NCBI GenBank assembly: GCA_031771865.1
Contig: JASISA010000023.1
Span: forward strand, 930,001 to 994,000
Direction: 5' to 3'
DNA: 64,000 nucleotides
From: Nothophaeocryptopus gaeumannii
Taxonomy: Eukaryota > Ascomycota > Dothideomycetes > Mycosphaerellales > Mycosphaerellaceae
Part shown: piece after piece, positions 21,269-33,913 of the stretch
Layout: each line of letters begins with the position of its first letter
Position numbering within the stretch: the first letter of the stretch is position 1
Program-made: the position numbers and the translations under genes
The notes under the pieces: generated by a model
The model's database searches: none
What the model saw: only the letters and a program-made list of their open reading frames with translations
What the model was told of the DNA's origin: nothing

Positions 21269-22174
21269 ATGGCGGAAATCCGTCGCAAGCTAGTCATTGT
21301 CGGAGACGGTGCCTGTGGAAAGACCTGTCTGCTCATGTAAGCCTCATCCGCCCTCAACAGCGCACCGCCGTCCAGTACTGATCCATACCGCAGCGTCTTC
21401 TCCAAGGGTACATTCCCAGAGGTTCGTCGCACTTCCCACCGCCCCCTAACCGCCGGACCGCGTCATCAGCGCCGATAAGGCGCGCCATACCCGACCGAAA
21501 TATACCATCCGTTGCAAAGCATGCATCCACTGACACTGTAGCGTACAGGTCTACGTCCCAACCGTCTTCGAGAACTACGTCGCCGATGTTGAGGTGGATG
21601 GAAAGCACGTCGAACTAGCGCTATGGGATACGGCTGGCCAGGAAGACTATGATCGACTGCGACCCCTTTCCTACCCAGATTCGCATGTCATCCTCATCTG
21701 CTTCGCCATTGACTCGCCGGATTCGCTTGACAACGTGCAAGAGAAGGTATGGACATACTCACGTGCCTCTTATAGAACATACAATGCTGATTGGCTGCGC
21801 GCAACAGTGGATCTCAGAAGTCCTCCATTTCTGCCAGGGCCTTCCCATCGTCCTCGTTGGGTGCAAGAAGGATTTGAGATACGACCAGAAGACGATTGAG
21901 GAGCTCCACAAGACCTCGCAAAAGCCGGTGACACCAGAACAGGTAAGTCAGCCTGCATGGAAGGATGCAGCTCATCTGCGTCTTCCACCTTCATACAACG
22001 TCTGCTAACACGAGCCTCGTCTAGGCTGAGGACGTCCGCAAGAAGATCGGTGCCCAGAAGTACCTCGAGTGCTCTGCCAAGACGAACGAAGGCGTCAGGG
22101 AGGTCTTCGAGCACGCCACGCGCGCAGCATTGCTCACACGGAAGAAGAAGGAGAAGAAGTGCTCAATCTTGTAA
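21269..22174 (+). CDS. RHO1: Rho1 small GTPase
   Basis: Five exons: 21269-21336, 21394-21421, 21549-21746, 21808-21942 and 22025-22174; 192 residues, the usual Rho1 length. The GTPase motifs are present: the P-loop GDGACGKT, YVPTVFENY in switch I, WDTAGQEDYDRLRPLSY in switch II, and CKKDL and CSAKTNEG for guanine binding. A polybasic tail leads to the prenylation box CSIL, which ends in Leu and predicts geranylgeranylation. In fungi Rho1 activates beta-1,3-glucan synthase and Pkc1 and controls wall integrity and polarity at the plasma membrane. All exon joins keep frame. Presence and order of motifs leave little doubt. Confidence 0.97.
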
Positions 22175-24386
22175 ACTACCATTCTCGCGCATGTCATAAT
22201 CAGCCTCGATAACCGCCGTCTTCCCGCTTGCCTGAAACGATAACGATGCACACTACACTCGAATACTCGAAACCTGGCCATAACACAAACCCCGATACCA
22301 ACAGCTAATTGCAACTACGAAGAAGCGCGAATGGTGCGAAGAAGAGCACAAGAAGAAACAACACCATACTTGATCTGGAGGAAGCGAACGAAACCGAATG
22401 AAGCGTCTTGGGCATCGATCGGTGCTTGAGGAGACTTGATAAGAACAAGAACAGATGACTTGAGAGAGGGAGGAAGATGCGGATAGGACCTTGGGAGTGG
22501 GCATCAGCTGGCTGAAACCTTCTTTAGTACTCGTTTAGTCAGGCCGGCGGCGTCCTCTGGTGCATTAGAGTCCCTTTATCATGGCAATACTTTGCTGGCT
22601 AGCGGCGTTTATTGGTTTCGTTCTTCGATAACACAATTGAATGTGGTGCTTGCAAGAAGACAATCTCATTGAAATGCAGTATATGAGCTGAATAAGTGTG
22701 AAGTGGTGAACATAAGTAAGGGGATCGAATTCCTCCGCGTGGGGATGAGAACCACTGGAGGTGATGCGTCTCTCTGTATTCAGCCCTACCCGTTGAACGC
22801 AGCGACTCCTGCCAACTTTTGTAGCTCGTTGCCTGCCTATAGCCTGCAACCACGGCCTACGAACACGGCAAGGATCGAGTCACATGCTGACTTGAGCTTA
22901 CATACGCGTTGGACGCGTGGGACATAATACTCACTCAAAGCAGCAGTCACCGGTTTGGGCGTACTGAGGAGAGCGTGAAACGTGCTACGAACAGTTGCCT
23001 TCATTCGTAGACCAGACCGGAGCGAGTGAGCACATGCGTGACACGCGCTGCCCTCTGAATGTGAACGCTTTTGGCACGAGCGGGAGCATGAGCGTGAGCG
23101 TGAAATGAGTCTGAGATTATCCCACGAAACGGCACGACCAGGTCATCCGTCATCCAGCAAGGCACGTATAAGGCTGAAAAGGGGTCTAGACCCGTATACG
23201 CAACGCGTGGTGGTGTCACAGGTGTGCTTGTCTTCTCTGGGCACACAAGGAGGAACACGCGGCCCGACTCAGCCCGTGCACTTCCGCGAACCTGATCCGC
23301 AACCGCACTTCCGCCACCACCGAATCCAAAACTAGAGCTTGCACACACGACCATTCCTTCGATTTCGAACGGATCATGAAGGCGTAACAGCTATTGAGGC
23401 AGACCACACACTCCATGACAGCAGCGGTTTCAACAACAGCAACAGCCATCAGCATCGTCGACGCGACAACACTTGAACCCTTTGAGGAAGAAGCCTGAAA
23501 TCCAAATAGCTTCCCGTCCAACCTTACCTTGACGCCTCTGCCTGCCAACCAACCAACCAACCGATCCGACAGAACGGACTACATACATCATTCAAGCCGA
23601 GCGGTACGATTCGGAGGTTCCGAACGCGCCGACCGCACACTACTACTCAGCGTCAATCTCTGAACCGCAACTCAACGTTCAAGAGCAGAGACTATCCACC
23701 TAACCACTACCACCAACCATACCCACCGCCAGACCCAGCCGACCCCGCCAAAGGCGTTACACCCTCCGCGACTCGACGAGTCTACACGGCAGAGCGCTAG
23801 AGAACCAAGAGACTGGGAACAGGTGCAATTGGAAATTCTAGGCACACAATCAGATTTCTCGCACGGCTCTCGACGGGTCTGCTTGTGAAGAAGGGTTCGA
23901 AGGGCGACTTGACGGCTCAGACCTCTTTCAAGACCTCGAGAAGACATCCACATACCACACTCACGCAAGAGGACACGGCGGCGCAACAGCAATTCTTCCC
24001 TAACAATCACATACATTGACATGCTCCTGAGTACCCTCCAGTACCAGCGGTCACCATGTCTTTACCGGTGATCTGAGCGGTCCCTGCAAAGGTGAGTTGA
24101 AGCACGTGCCTCGCGCGGCATACGAATGGCGGACATGCGCGTAGATGCGCGCGGGCATCGAGGACAGAGCATGTGCTAATGGTGTAATTGCAGGGCGGTC
24201 GTTCGCTTCCTTCACCACCGGTGTGAAGACGGTGAATACACATTCTTGAAACTCTTATAAGCCTCAACCCCTCGCGAATTCTCTATCGGAATCCGCAATC
24301 CGCAATCGCTCTCATAATCGATCGCATCCGCCGCGCACCTCGAGCGCACTTCCGAGCACTCAGAAGTCATATACCGAAAGAGAAGA
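22175..24386. other. Intergenic between Rho1 and the Siw14-type gene
   Basis: No supported coding gene in 2.2 kb. A candidate 5'-leader intron of the phosphatase gene runs from GTGAGTTG near 24091 to TTGCAG near 24193. A (CCAA)4 run lies at 23545-23562. Short open frames on both strands lack family motifs. Confidence 0.4.
23545..23562. repeat. (CCAA)n tetranucleotide run
   Basis: Four CCAA units plus CC in the non-coding stretch before the Siw14-type gene. Confidence 0.8.
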
Positions 24387-25412
24387 ATGCCCTATCTTCG
24401 CGATATCGGTTTGAAGACAGAAGGCGAGGAAGTCCCAGTCGTGCACAGCGCAACTGCAGGCAAGATGGAGATGCTCAGCGTAGAGAAGGTCGAGGCCTGT
24501 GAGCCGACTTCCTCGCGACCTCTCTCTCCTCCCTCTACCCGCTCTACCACGCCGTCTCTGTCGATCGGCCCTATTCCCACACGTTTGCAGCCCTACCTGC
24601 CGCCTCCGAACTTCGGCACTGTGATGGATGGGACCATTTTTCGAAGCGGCTTTCCGGATGCTCGGAATGTTCCTTTCCTGAAAACCCTCCGCCTGGCATC
24701 CATACTCTGTCTCGTAAACGGAGAAAAGAGCCCTCCAAGCAGAGAGTACCTCCTGTTGTCAGGAAAGGGTGGTATCCGGAGAGAGGTCAACGTAGTCACC
24801 CCGAACAAGGAAGGCAGATCGGCGACAGGATATGACGAAATCTGCGCTGCAGTGCTTTTTGCGATTGATCCGGCCAATCACCCGGTACATATCCACTGCA
24901 ATCAAGGGAAGCACCGAACCGGATGCGTCGTGGCTTGTATCAGGAAGCTCCAACAATGGCCAATCGACGAGGTCATCGGCGAGTACGTCACGTACGCAGG
25001 AGAGAAAGCACGCCCCGGAGACATTGCCTTGATCCGTTCGTTCGACACGCAGATTTTGCTGGAATATGCTCAAGCAAAGAACATCGGACGCTCGGACAGC
25101 ATGACCGACGCCTTCGAACTGGTTGAAGCACTTCCGCTTCATGAAAGCGCCGAGGCCTCGAAGAGATCGTCTTTCTCGAGCGGCGAGGCGTTGTACATGG
25201 CATCTCCAAAGCCGATCCGTCACGGTACCGCCTCTCTCATCGATCCGGCGCTCGCAAACGCGTTCGGAGCGACCTCTGGAGTGTCTATCACCGAAGTCGG
25301 CGATGAGATGGAAATCGATGCGGGCGACGGAGATATCGCCAGAATGACCTCTCCAATCGTGACTGTGGCGGATCTGGAGATGCGAGCATCCGCTCCGCAT
25401 TCACTTCGATAG
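24387..25412 (+). CDS. Siw14/PFA-DSP type atypical dual-specificity phosphatase
   Basis: Single exon, 341 residues. The catalytic loop is HCNQGKHRTGC, with the nucleophile Cys171 and Arg177. This is nearly identical to the HCNRGKHRTGC of yeast Siw14 and plant PFA-DSPs, which hydrolyse the 5-beta-phosphate of inositol pyrophosphates. The N-terminal half of the domain has the family pattern (PPPNFGTVMDGTIFRSGFP, then LKTLRLASILCLVNGE). The first 60 residues and the Ser/Thr-rich tail after about residue 235 are extensions outside the domain and probably disordered. The location is likely cytosolic. Confidence 0.9.
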   Translation: MPYLRDIGLKTEGEEVPVVHSATAGKMEMLSVEKVEACEPTSSRPLSPPSTRSTTPSLSIGPIPTRLQPYLPPPNFGTVMDGTIFRSGFPDARNVPFLKTLRLASILCLVNGEKSPPSREYLLLSGKGGIRREVNVVTPNKEGRSATGYDEICAAVLFAIDPANHPVHIHCNQGKHRTGCVVACIRKLQQWPIDEVIGEYVTYAGEKARPGDIALIRSFDTQILLEYAQAKNIGRSDSMTDAFELVEALPLHESAEASKRSSFSSGEALYMASPKPIRHGTASLIDPALANAFGATSGVSITEVGDEMEIDAGDGDIARMTSPIVTVADLEMRASAPHSLR

Positions 25413-28400
25413 CGACAGTGCGTCCAGTGCCATCGGCAACGATGGTGCTGATCAGAAGCGACTCTCCTCGCACAAGCACGACAGAGCCACGGACGACACC
25501 TTCAGCACATCAAAACCAGTACTGAGACTTCGAGAGCAAGGAGACGACGAAAACGGATGAATCGGACCAGCACTCTACTTCCTCCGCATGACCCACCCTT
25601 TGGCATACCCCCTTTCCTTTTACTACAAATACTACTACAACACGAAGACTCTTACTTTTGGATGATTAGCGAAGGCGCTGGTGGGGTTCCATCAATGATT
25701 TTGCTTCTTTGGGACGGGAGCATAGGATGAACACACGACGGTAGCAAGCAAAAAGCGACCGATACTTCTCTATTGACCACGCATGGGATGAAGTGTTGTA
25801 TTATGCATTAGAGGTGATGAAGTAGACGCAGACAGAGAGCAGTACCCCTCCGCAAGGAGACGAGGGAATGCAAAACCCCAGCTGATTTGGCTTGATGATT
25901 TGAGCTCCAATTCCCGTGAAAGTGAGTGAGTGAGGTCTCTTGTTGTGCTTGCTTGATATCGTATTCATTTTCCATCAAAGTGCGACCGTACAGACCAAGA
26001 GATAGATTTCCAATCCACTCGTCACCATGTCCTTCCGTTGAATGAGGGATAGGAAATATAGAGCAGCCTACATCAACATCTAATGCTACATACAACGTTC
26101 GATCATCTTTCGTAGGCTTCTTTTCACTACTTCGCCAGGGGTTGTTTGTCGGTCATTTTTATGTATTAGAGCAGGTCCGTACGCATATCTAATAAGATGA
26201 CTGATGACTTGAAGCGAGAGAGAGAGGGAGGGAGAGAGTGAGGGATGGAGGGTGGAGCACTGAGAGATGGGGCTGAGAGGTTCTCTTTCTTGCGGGTTTG
26301 ATGAAAGTGGGTGTATGGATGGACGGAATCGAGGGGATGAGTCTTGATCGGTTACTTTGGAGGGGGTTAGGTACTTGAAGGAAGCCAAGTTCATCCTGTA
26401 TGGTTGCGGCGTTGTTGTCGCATTGGGCATCACGCCTCTCACCTTCACTAGGAGTGGGATGGGGAGGACAAGAATGAGACTGGCTAGTACCCTGTAGAAT
26501 GTGGCAATGATATCAGGAACGACTATAAGGGGGCGCTTGAAGAGGGAAAAATTGGATGACGTGACAAGTAGAGTTAGAGAGATTGGGAAGTCGGCTATCC
26601 TATTGTCTCGCTCTTTTGAGGGCTTGGGGGAGGTCGAGATAGATATGAACAAACGCAAGACGCACATGCAAGCGAAAAGCCGAACTTACGAGCCTCTGCT
26701 CGAGGCCGGCGCCATCAACCAGTCCTGCACAGCAACAAGATGCGCTACCGTGCGGAGTCTTCATGGAAATGAAATACTACATCTGCTTCAAAGGCGGACT
26801 CCTTCTCCTAGCAGCAGAGAGGATCTCAGAAAGATTGAAGAAATCTCCTGCTGCTGATTGAAAGGGCGGGATGATTGCCGCTGCAGAAAGAAGAAGGAAA
26901 GAGGAAGAGAGAGATGGGATGAGATTGGAGAAGAGTAGGAGAGGAATAGGAGACGACGAAAATGTGGAAAGATTGGGGCAGTCTGCTTTTCCGTCTTCTA
27001 TCGTTTTTGGCTCTGCGGTGGACTTACTGGAAATGAGAGGAGGTGCTGTCGAGTGGCTCGTGGATGAAAGGTTTCGAGAGATCTGGATTCGGGTACTTCG
27101 TGTGAAGAAGAGAAGGAGGGAGATGAAGATATTCTGATGATAGGTCCAAGGCTGCGCAGAGGCAAGAGGAGATGAAAGGCAGAAGATGCAGAGAGAAGCA
27201 TCTCGAGACATCTGCAGTTAGCCAAGCATGTAGATAGGAACACCTATTCCGCTGTTCTCCACGTGCTCCAGCATTGTTGCGCAGTGGTCCTTATTGTCCG
27301 TGTTTCCGCGCGCCTACAGTATATTGACATGCAGTCTGCGGCTCAGGCACAGTGCATACAGAGCGTCTTCAATTGACAGAGCGCTCTTTCGCGTTGCATG
27401 CGTACCGTTGTTTTGCTGCGAAGTGATATGGCCTCGATCTTCAGGACCATGCACCTCGCTCTGGGATATATAGTATGCCGCAGTAGCGTTCAACAATAGG
27501 CGCCTACTCCGGACAACTCGACTCGTCTCGTTCCTCACACCTCTATGCTCAAACGGGACGCTTCCGAGGAAGTCGGGCGTTTAGCCGTGGTTGATGTGTT
27601 GTCGTTGATATGCTTGACTTTAGGTCTGCTGATATGCTTGGCTTGTGTAAGCATACATGCTTTCAGACACGGAGCCAGTCAGGCAGGCATGTAATCGGGC
27701 ATCGGCATGAAGTGGTCCCAGGCGCGGCGTGGTGGAATTCCTTGGCTTGCATCTATAACGGGACTTGGCGGTCCATCTATCGAGCAGGTCGTTGCGGTTC
27801 TGACTCCGGCGCATTTCCTGGCGTTGTCTCAGAAAGTAGCTGATCCGGTCGGTTGTTTTGCAAAGCGCCGAAGTGTTGGACATAGCTTCGGCTACAGGCG
27901 GTGAGTTGCAATGCTGCAGTATTAGTTTCTTCGTTCAAGGAAGCAATGCCATATCCGATCCTGCGAAGCTCGCTTGCCGACGAACTGCATTTTATGCTCT
28001 CCGAGAAATGTCCCAAGTGAAATGCCGTATGACTATACCTTAGCTCACTGGTCGTTCTGTACGAACTATCTCCAAAAAGCAGTATGGTCCGCGGGATATG
28101 CAATCAGTCGGTGCAGACGGCAGAGTTACAGAAAGCAAATACGATGCTTGGTTGGTAAGCCAGCAGCTGGTTCTGCACTCCTCTTCGCCAAATCCAGCAT
28201 GCATTGTGGGGTTCTCGTGATATTGGTGGACCTGTCCCCGTTCATGCAAGTTCCGCAGGAATTTGCAGCTGGCTGCGCTCGAGTGGGTGATGTAACCTAA
28301 AGCTGCCTCCAGCTCAAAGTAGGAAGGAGTAGGAGGGTGTGTGATCCGCTTCGGCGTGCGTGATGCAGGAATGAGTGATGGCATTCCTACTGAAGAGTTT

Positions 28401-30159
28401 TACCGAAGCATGCTGCTTTGCTGGACGGCGGATCCTTTGCTGGGCAAGTGTTTCTCCGGCTTGGACGTTCACTTTGTGTCGCAGATATGCAGAAACACAC
28501 AGCGGTGGACGTGCGCCGACTCCGACGATGTGGATCGTGGTCTGAAGGCATGGGCCGTGTGGATGGCAAGGGTGGAGGCCCTTGTCAACTGTGGCTCGTG
28601 CCAAGGCGCGCCTCTCCAGAGTCATAGGAGCTCATCGAGACTGAAATCTGAGAAGACGAGGTGCTCGCTTGATGAGCCAAGTGTAAACGCATTGGCCGTG
28701 TATCATTGCTCAGGATGCGTATGGATGGCGACGCAATCGCAGATGGGCTTGGGTCTGTTGAATGTCCAATCTTGGTGACGCTCAACTCCAACATTGAATG
28801 GCGAGAAATTCCGTGGTTAGACGCCGTGGAACTGCCAAATTTTGGGCTCCTGAACGAGGTTCACCGAGATGTCGGACGAGCGATCGGCACGTCAGGAGAT
28901 TTGTCCGTTCATTTTTCGAAAAACCCGCGGAGTCTTGATTGTTTGAATCGTGCTTAGATCGAAGGCCATGATGTCCGAGGCGATGGGCTGTGTGGACATG
29001 CTTCAAGATCCGAGCACCTGCGGAGGCGAGCGAGGCAGTGGCGTTATTCTTGGATAGAGATATGGCTTTGTAGTCACGTGGAGCGCGCTTGTTCGTGATT
29101 TTCGCGAAGATGATCTGAGATATTGGGCTTGCACAGGATCAGGACAATACCTATGAAGTCTTCGCTTGAGCCGTTGAGTTAGTCATCTACAATGCTGAAG
29201 GATCAAGCTGCTCGAGCAGTCAATACCTCCTCATCCGCCACGAAGAATCAGTAACAATGTCGAGGGACGAGTCCATACGGGGTCTTCTGATAATACTACC
29301 GGTAGAAATTTTTGTCAAAAGTATCAAGCCATAATAGGTTTTCGATGTACTTGGCAGGGCCGACGACTGCACATTCTTGCAGAGCTGGTCCCTGCTCCGA
29401 AGAGGACTGACTCAGTCGTCATTCAGTCAATCTATCCCGCAGCACAAGCAATATTGGCGTATGGTCGTATAGCCCTATCACCAATACCACATAGAGTCGC
29501 GTGGAAGGACAAATCGACCGTGATATGCAGCTTACTGCAAGTCATGCCTGTCACATCCAGTTTGCAGCAGTAGTTTCCTGCATGTGAGGTGGAAGTTAAC
29601 AGCCGACGTCGTCTTCTCAGACGCCGCCAAGATCGATCCAGTAGCTCATCGTGACGAGCATGCGTAATGTCTTGCATCGACGCATGAATCTCCAGCTAGA
29701 GCATCTCCTTATCCAATGGCTTTGCGCAGTTTTCAGTGACGGCTAGCTGGATGTTGCAGCAATGTCAGACGCCAAGTCATTAGTGCTGCGTGAGACGCCA
29801 CCGCCTGTGGATGACCAGTGTGACCAGAAAGAATGCACCCAAGACTAGCGGCCGAAGGCGGACAGAGTGTCGGAGATCGAATGCGCAGGTGGATGGTAAT
29901 GCTGTATAATTCTGTACAATATGTTCGTCGTTCCCAAACACATGGACTAAGGCAGTCAGACCTGTGAATGGTATAGTGTGCGTCGCTGCATCCACATCTC
30001 TGGTATGTTGCAAAGGTGGCCGATCTGCTCTTGGTTCCAATGCGGCCAGGATCGTTAAGCGTGCTCAACCACTTTCTGGTCGACGCCTGTGATACAGCGT
30101 CCAGAGCGGCGGAGAAGCTCACATTAACCGGTGTAGGGAGCATACCGACGCTGAACGTC
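25413..30159. other. Long gene-poor stretch
   Basis: Almost 4.8 kb without a gene I can support. Between 26210 and 26250 the plus strand is a GA-rich purine tract. Long minus-strand frames opposite it (26086-26667) are low-complexity shadows. Frames at 28314-28778 are open on both strands without recognisable motifs. No transposon motifs or terminal repeats were seen. Confidence 0.4.
26210..26250. repeat. GA-rich purine tract
   Basis: Nearly pure GA/GGGA run on the plus strand in non-coding DNA. It makes artificial Ser/Leu-rich open frames on the minus strand. Confidence 0.7.
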
Positions 30160-31502
30160 TCACAAGTTTTGCTGTCCCGGACCTGGTTTCCTGCTAATTG
30201 CTGACGGTGGTACTCGAATGCCCATACCCGCACCTCCTGATGTTCTCGACTTCACTTCGTCGATCCTGCCCTTGGCAAGGCTGATTCCGGGTACCACCCA
30301 GTCACCACAGCTGCACTGCATTCCCTGCCATGCGTACTTGCCCACGTTCGTCTTGCATTTCGGACACTCGAGCCGCCCGTCCAATCTGCCTTGTTCTAGC
30401 TCCGGTCGCATCCAGGAAAGTGGATCGAGGAAGTAATGAGCGCATGCGGAAGATCCCGATTTCACAGTAGCCTGTGCGCTCGCATCTCGTCCTTGGCTTG
30501 GTGTATGATCAAGCAGATATTGAGACGTGGCTAGTGTGCGCCTACGATTGTCAGTGAAGTACAATAGCTTGGACAAGTGACTTGCATACCTGCATTTCCT
30601 GCAGCGTAGTTCAAACTCTCCCGTCGTTGTACCTTGAGAATGCTCGTCTTCGAATCTGATCTTCTCCGCTTCCGGAGCTTGACCGCAGGCTCGACTGAAG
30701 GCAATCTCCTGATGAAACAGCCATCGCTGGTATGCAGGCTCAGCTTCAATGTTGATGGGAGCCCCCATCTGGTGGTAGAGCTGGAGCTGCTTCCAAAACC
30801 CTTCATTAGGCTCGCACAGAGGCCTGTTCTCGCGGATTCTCGCCAAAGCTTCGTCTGGGCTGATTCCGTATCGATGCATCAAGTAGGCGCAGATGCACGT
30901 CGCGGACCGCGACTTCCCCATGGCACTGCATTGTCAACATTGGATCGTTGATAGGTTCGTCATTGGCCAATCGATGGGACGGGAAATATTATGTTGTTAC
31001 ATTGACAGGCGGATACAGAGCGGATGAGCTGGAAAACGTCATGTGATGCAGAATACTGGGCTTGCCATGCCGCACAACGCCGCAGCCACCAAATCCTGAC
31101 TCTTGCTCCGGAATACTGAGGCAGGAAGGTGGATAGATGACGGAGAGAAGGAAGGAGAAAGCCGTGAACTCACCAATGCACAAGCACACCTCCACCTGCA
31201 TCAAGCCCATCCTGGATGAAGCGATTGCAGTCTTCGAAGTGTTCTAGCAGGTTCTCATCGTCGACATCGTCGACTTCTACAACCTTCTGCTTGTAGTTTT
31301 GGAATAGATCCTGGTCCAGGGGCAGCCTCAACACGGAAAGAACATGCGTGATACCAGAGACTTGCAGGGCGTCCTTGCGACGAAGAGTGAAGAGACTACT
31401 CGAGTATCAGAGTCTAGATGTGGCGGAAGTGCGGCGGGCTTGCAGCACTAACCCACCGATGTACAACTGCACATCGCTCTGAACTTGGTCAAGGATGGCC
31501 AT
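30160..31502 (-). CDS. YVH1: Dual-specificity phosphatase Yvh1
   Basis: Four exons: 31453-31502, 31174-31395, 30590-30925 and 30160-30541; 329 residues. Splicing rebuilds LYIGGLFTLRRKDAL near the N-terminus and the active site HCAMGKSRSATC, with Cys91 as nucleophile. It also rebuilds the first half of the C-terminal zinc domain, CRKCRRTLATSQYLLDH. The rest of that domain reads CAHYFLDPLSWMRPELEQGR, then LECPKC and CSCGDWVVPG. Yvh1 releases Mrt4 during cytoplasmic 60S ribosome maturation, a role that needs the zinc domain rather than catalysis. Intron 2 (30926-31173) is 248 bases, much longer than the others. Confidence 0.93.
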
Positions 31503-33913
31503 CTAGAGCGCGGGCGAGAGCGCCGTGCGTGGAGATTCGAGATGGGTGCTGGAGACGGCGGCGGAGGCGGGCGCTGGGTGCGGTGGTGTGGGAGATGTCG
31601 TTGTGTTTGAACAGGGATATTTCTGACGCCCACATCTCATGTTGGGTGGTTTTCCAAAAACAGTCCGTGCTCGGCGCTAGTCCCGTAAGGCTGAAGTCTA
31701 TGGGCGCTGCCAGTGCCGTGTAAGTTTGAGGTACTGCGGGTGACGTCCAGGGAAGCTCTGCGCAGTCGCAGACAACATGGAGACGTCAAACACCCGGCCA
31801 CATTCCATAAAATAGGTGAGCTTTGCATATGGGCCGCCTGACGATCGACCTTGTGAGATACTTGCATAGCGGGCAGATTTGAGAGTGTGCCCCTGGCAGC
31901 GCAAGCGGAGGCAGCTGCAAGAGCACGCATGCAGAGCGATGGCATAAGGTGATGGGTGCAGAGCCTGTCGGTCGTCGCTCCAGCCTTGCAACAGCACTCA
32001 CGCAGGAAACTCCATTAAGTAATGACGCTGACGGCAAATGCCTGTACGCTATGCAGCATAGCGAGGCGACCTGCGAGGATACTCCACCTTTGCATTATCG
32101 TCAGCAGCGAGGAGGAGAGGACAACACTCTCCTCCAGATCTGCTGTTTTCCGGGCTTCATCACTGCTCGTATCGTAGCGGAGAGCTCATCATCATGGAGT
32201 CGTGGGACAAGAGTGGGAGCGACAAAGTCAGAAGTAGACGGCCTGGAAGTCTCACATGCCATTATCCGATTTAGCCCTTGGTGGACCCAGCTCGTGCTGC
32301 CTTTCACACCTCAGTAGTACTCGAGGACTTTTCGGCTTTGGGGTAGTCGTTTTCAGCCTATTTATCTTAGTTCCTCCGTGGACGACTCAACAGCGTCTTT
32401 GGTATTTACTTCTGCCGGATAGTGTGAATGTTCCTCCCAGCAGAGCTACAGGCTAGACGATTCAGCTGTGCGGTGATCATCGGAGCTGTGCTGTAGAAAG
32501 AAAGGGCCACGAGGAGCAATCATCCCTGCTCCCTGTCCGCCGTTATTATTGCGGCGGCAGCCCTAAAGCAAGACGCAGCGGCTCTGGTGCAGACATGGCC
32601 GCTTTGCATGCGGCTCCAACCGTGTGGATGTGCGCGTCGAATTACAAGAGATGCGGTGACGGCCTGCCAGCAGGGAGTGGTAGGCTTGTCATCGCCCGCG
32701 TTACACCGAGCACTCTCTCAGCGTCGTGTCTGTTGTGCGCGATCTGCGCGGATAATGTACAAACACACGTCGACGCTACTACTGTAGTATGCACAGCGAT
32801 GCTCAAGCTGCTGGGCGAAGATGGACGTGCACGCCTAGTTAGCTTAAGTCTCGGGATCGAGGAGGAGACGACAGGGTCCGCTCTGTTCTAACGAACTAAC
32901 TCTGCGAGTCTGCCGTTGCACAGACGTGACTGGGTGGGATTGAATTGCCGTGCCAGGCCGTTGCACATTATTGTTGCTGCTGCACACGCCAGAGGCGAAC
33001 TTTGTAGTGGACAGGCGGCGTCCTTCATGAGGCGCCATGTGCAAGCATCCGTCGCCTGCGGGAATTCTAAGCGTAGCGAAGCGCCCTCCTCTAGATCAAT
33101 CCTTTCCGTTCTCCTCCTGCATCTCGTCTCTTCTTGAATAGAGCATCGCACATAGTGCCCCATTGCCTCCCGCTGCGGGCCGACGACGACTCACGACCCT
33201 CCCATCCGTGAACACACTCAGCACTGGCGATTACAGCTGCTGCTCATCTCATCATCCGCGCCCTTGTCCTCCCAAGCCAGTCCGTTTGCTGCGAGGGGTC
33301 CAGGTGTCGTTTATTAGTGTACCCTACTACCTCTAGCTTTGCTACATCGAGGGTGGCTGTGTCTCCTGTGTCGAAGAAACTGCCTTGCCTGCAGGAAGCA
33401 GAGTCCACCATCACGTCCGCTACGCCGGAAGACCACCTCCTTCGTCGCGCATGGCCCGGACGTCCTCTTGGTAGGGCTGCACTCACAGCACTACTGGCTG
33501 CTGTCGCCCACACTGTCGACGTGCTCGCATGACCTGGGCTGCGTGCCGGTCCTTCAGCTTACCTGCTCGCCCATTAATCTACCTATTACCGCACTGCTCT
33601 GCTCTGCTCTGCGCTGCTGCTTTGCGAAGTGCAGACGCCGGGCTCCGCGGTTCCATTAGCACCACCATCACACATCTTGTCCTGTAGCTAGCGGCGCAGT
33701 GCTGGGTGTGCGTTAGTGTTGCTTGCACTGAGTTCCGGGAGCTGGTACTCCATCAGCGCTTTCAAGAGGCTTGCCACCTCTGCTGCACTGTACTGTTTAC
33801 TGTTTTGTGCTCGGCTTCCCCAAGCCAGTGCAGCCCGTGCAGACTATCTGGTGGTGGCAATTGCCTTCTGACACGACCGCGAGTGGAGCTTGTATTTCGC
33901 TCATGGGCGAAAG
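31503..33913. other. Intergenic, no supported gene
   Basis: 2.4 kb between the divergent starts of the Yvh1 gene and the zinc-finger gene. Open frames are short, overlap on both strands and lack motifs. The region near 33.5-33.9 kb is rich in CTG and GCT and likely holds the promoter and leader of the zinc-finger gene. Confidence 0.4.

Noticed and set aside
26086..26667. 193-residue minus-strand frame
   Set aside because: It lies opposite a GA-rich tract and is a low-complexity Ser/Leu/Pro shadow without motifs.
28341..28778. 145-residue plus-strand frame
   Set aside because: The opposite strand is equally open, there is no motif, and codon use is not gene-like.
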